Shown piece after piece: positions 41,402 to 43,067 of a stretch of 43,067 bases of DNA (position 1 is its first letter; every line of letters starts with the position of its first letter). Source of the stretch: an uncultured Hungatella sp. (GTDB taxonomy: Bacteria > Bacillota > Clostridia > Lachnospirales > Lachnospiraceae); NCBI GenBank assembly GCA_910585435.1, contig CAJUEJ010000032.1, positions 1 through 43,067 of the forward strand. The letters run 5' to 3'. A model generated the notes under the pieces. The model made no database searches, was not told the DNA's origin, and saw only the letters and a program-made list of their open reading frames with translations. The position numbers were made by a program, and so were the translations under genes.

Positions 41402-42265
41402 ATGAGACAGGAGCTTCGGGAGAACAGAAAACAGGGGACATCCCAGCACCCTCTGAAAATTTACAGGATGCAGGATGCAAATGGGAAAATCGACGTGCCG
41501 TACCACTGGCAGGAGACGGCGGAGATCCTCTGGATACAAAAAGGGAGGCTTTCCCTGATGATCAATGAAAGCCTGTACGAAGGAAAGCAGGGAGACATCT
41601 TTTATATAAATCCCTGTGAGCTTCACGGGATGAAGGCCCTGACACAGGACTGTACGTATCTGGCATTTCTCTTTCCTATGTCCTGGTTTCAGGCAGACCA
41701 GGAGGATGAGGCCCAGGAGCTTTACATAAAGCCTTTGGCAGAGGGGAGCATCTGTATCTGCTCCTGTCTCCCTGACCGGACAGTAAAGCAGGTTATACCG
41801 GTTTTTCAGGAGATATATGATCTGTATGAAGAGGGCGGGGCAGGGGCATGGCTGGGAATCAAGGCTGGCCTTCTGCGGTTTTATTATTACATGTACAGGG
41901 ACAGTCTGGCCGTCCGCAGGCAGAAGGAATCGGGGCAGATGGACGTACGTCTAAGGATCGCCCGGTATATTGAAAAACACTGTGATGAGCCGGTTTCCCT
42001 TCAGGATATGGGGAAGGAATTCCATATGTCGCCTAAGTATTTCAGCGCCTATTTTCAGAAGCATTTTGCAAGGAATTTTTCGGATTACCTTATGGCGGTC
42101 CGGGTAGAGAGGGCAAAAAAGCTGCTGGCTGAGACAGACGGGGACATGGAGCTGGTGGCCCAGCAGTCCGGTTTTTCCAGCAGCAGCTATTTTATCCGTG
42201 TCTTCCGGCAGGCGTCCCAGATGACACCGGGGCAGTATCGGAAGAAAATGCTTTTTCCTGACTGA
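41402..42265 (+). CDS. AraC-family transcriptional regulator
   Basis: 287 residues. The N-terminal part (about 1-150) is a cupin-like sensor: PYHWQETAEILWIQKGRLSLMINE, then KQGDIFYINPCELHGM. The C-terminal part (about 185-285) has two helix-turn-helix units: MGKEFHMSPKYFSAYFQKHF and ELVAQQSGFSSSSYFIRVFRQ, ending TPGQYRKKM. Regulators like this activate sugar-use genes on binding a carbohydrate, so the divergent glucosidase is the probable target. AAAGGAG lies 7 bases before the ATG. Confidence 0.95.
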   Translation: MRQELRENRKQGTSQHPLKIYRMQDANGKIDVPYHWQETAEILWIQKGRLSLMINESLYEGKQGDIFYINPCELHGMKALTQDCTYLAFLFPMSWFQADQEDEAQELYIKPLAEGSICICSCLPDRTVKQVIPVFQEIYDLYEEGGAGAWLGIKAGLLRFYYYMYRDSLAVRRQKESGQMDVRLRIARYIEKHCDEPVSLQDMGKEFHMSPKYFSAYFQKHFARNFSDYLMAVRVERAKKLLAETDGDMELVAQQSGFSSSSYFIRVFRQASQMTPGQYRKKMLFPD

Positions 42266-42469
42266 GGACAGAGAAGGGAGGGAGACATTCACGACATTTT
42301 CTCGTCTGTTTATGACATATCCTGAGGCAGGAAAATATTTTTGCCGATATAAAAATTAAGTCTCTTTGTAACTGATTTTGCGCATGATTTTCTGACAGAT
42401 GTGAATATGGCAGGGGATCAGCGCCGGAGAGATTGTGGGAGAACATATTAGCAAGAAGGAGGTCTCAGG

Positions 42470-42955
42470 ATGAATGTAAAGACGATGGAGGGCCTGACCG
42501 GGGCCAGCGCCAGTATACAGATGGTGGCGACTCCTATGAGTGTGGCAAAGGAAGCTGAGAGCAAGGGCGATACGGAGAAGATGAAGCGTGCCCTGGGATA
42601 TGCGGCCGGGCTGACGGATCAGGCGGAAGCCTACAGTGAGAAAACCAGTGAGGGGATGAAAGCGGACGCCAAGGAGGCCAAACGGCAGGAAAAGCTGCTG
42701 CAGGAAGAGCTGATTCAGGCACGGAAGGAAGAGAGAGAGGAGCAGGAAAAACAGATCGAGGCAGGACAGGGGCAGTGGGAGGATGCTGTTTATGATTCTG
42801 TAGAGATCAGTGAGGAGGGCAGATACCAAGCCCAGACAGACGAGGTATCTTCCACGGCAGCGGCGGACACCTTAGCCGATGGGAGCTATAACGAGTTTGG
42901 AGAGATAGCGGCGGCAGCGGCACAGACAGGGGAGAATCTGGATGTAAGTGTATAA
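42470..42955 (+). CDS. Acidic/charged coiled-coil protein of unknown function
   Basis: 161 residues. No signal peptide or membrane segment. Residues about 60-100 are a highly charged helix (KEAKRQEKLLQEELIQARKE), probably coiled coil, followed by a Glu/Gln-rich linker and an Ala/Thr-rich end (AAADTLADGSY, AAAAAQTG). AAGGAGG lies 7 bases before the ATG, so it is surely translated. It stands between the AraC gene and the thiamin riboswitch and belongs to neither by any visible motif. I do not recognise the family. Confidence 0.7.
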   Translation: MNVKTMEGLTGASASIQMVATPMSVAKEAESKGDTEKMKRALGYAAGLTDQAEAYSEKTSEGMKADAKEAKRQEKLLQEELIQARKEEREEQEKQIEAGQGQWEDAVYDSVEISEEGRYQAQTDEVSSTAAADTLADGSYNEFGEIAAAAAQTGENLDVSV

Positions 42956-42965
42956 GAGGCCGCCC

Positions 42966-42994
42966 TTGACACAAGATGGTGTGTGGTTTATAAT
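42966..42994 (+). promoter_or_regulatory. Promoter of the thiamin operon
   Basis: TTGACA (42966-42971) and TATAAT (42989-42994) are separated by 17 bases, directly before the TPP riboswitch. Confidence 0.88.
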
Positions 42995-43010
42995 GAAAAA
43001 AACAAAACAG

Positions 43011-43067
43011 CGGGGGAGCTTGTGTGACAGGCTGAGAGGAAGGTAAACCTTCGACCCTTGAACCTGA
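43011..43067 (+). ncRNA. TPP riboswitch (THI element), cut by the window end
   Basis: The pyrimidine-sensor arm is complete in part: CGGGGGAGC, CTGAGAG and CGACCCTTGAACCTGA are the conserved THI-box sequences, in the correct order. The rest of the pyrophosphate arm and the expression platform lie beyond 43067. It binds thiamin pyrophosphate and normally turns off thiamin synthesis or uptake genes, which should follow outside the window. Confidence 0.95.

Overview
The window reads as chromosomal DNA of an anaerobic, low-to-mid G+C Firmicute of the class Clostridia. The family Lachnospiraceae (gut commensals) is the most likely home. Reasons: strong AGGAGG ribosome binding sites, a thrS T-box leader, a PadR/HAAS-FtsW pair, DUF362-ferredoxin and DUF378 proteins, a clostridial-type EF-G paralogue and a TPP riboswitch. 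The genus cannot be fixed by eye. No transposase, integrase, phage gene, CRISPR array or rRNA operon was seen, so this looks like stable chromosome rather than an island.

Layout. 1-2.7 kb: a divergent HxlR regulator and radical SAM protein sharing an operator-like palindrome, then a carboxymuconolactone decarboxylase-cupin fusion. 2.7-7.9 kb: a minus-strand aromatic amino acid operon (DAHP synthase, prephenate dehydrogenase, EPSP synthase) followed by a large tail-anchored protein of unknown function, driven by a clear promoter at 7885-7913. 8.0-10.4 kb: an EF-G-like GTPase preceded by a structured leader holding a 16-codon leader-peptide ORF. 10.4-17.8 kb: a CPBP protease, an EamA transporter overlapping an amidohydrolase, and a PotB-A-D-C-like ABC importer operon. 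17.8-22.9 kb: a PfkB kinase, an AbgA-like M20 hydrolase, a membrane acyltransferase, a DUF378 protein and a lipoprotein. 22.9-25.2 kb: a chemoreceptor with its own promoter and long leader. 25.1-28.0 kb: a MerR regulator with a textbook 19-bp-spacer autoregulated promoter, radA and a stand-alone cobI. 28.0-30.0 kb: a PadR regulator and a HAAS-FtsW membrane protein carrying a 42-bp coding tandem repeat, behind a promoter with two near-identical operators. 30.1-32.3 kb: tRNA-Trp, a DUF362-ferredoxin protein, a GNAT acetyltransferase and a small coiled-coil protein. 32.4-36.2 kb: thrS with its T-box leader and a MATE exporter. 36.2-39.6 kb: a response regulator, histidine kinase and lipoprotein with overlapping genes. 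39.7-42.3 kb: a GH13 glucosidase and a divergent AraC regulator with 21-bp-spaced direct repeats between them. The window ends after a small unknown gene, inside a TPP riboswitch whose thiamin gene lies outside.

How the parts work together. Most regulators sit beside plausible operators that can be read directly: HxlR, MerR, PadR, AraC, T-box and TPP. The two least-explained items are the leader peptide with hairpins in front of the EF-G-like gene, and the PadR-controlled HAAS-FtsW protein with its expandable repeat. I did not find a clear multi-gene defence or otherwise wholly new system. All functional calls are by motif reading and memory of the families; no searches were run.
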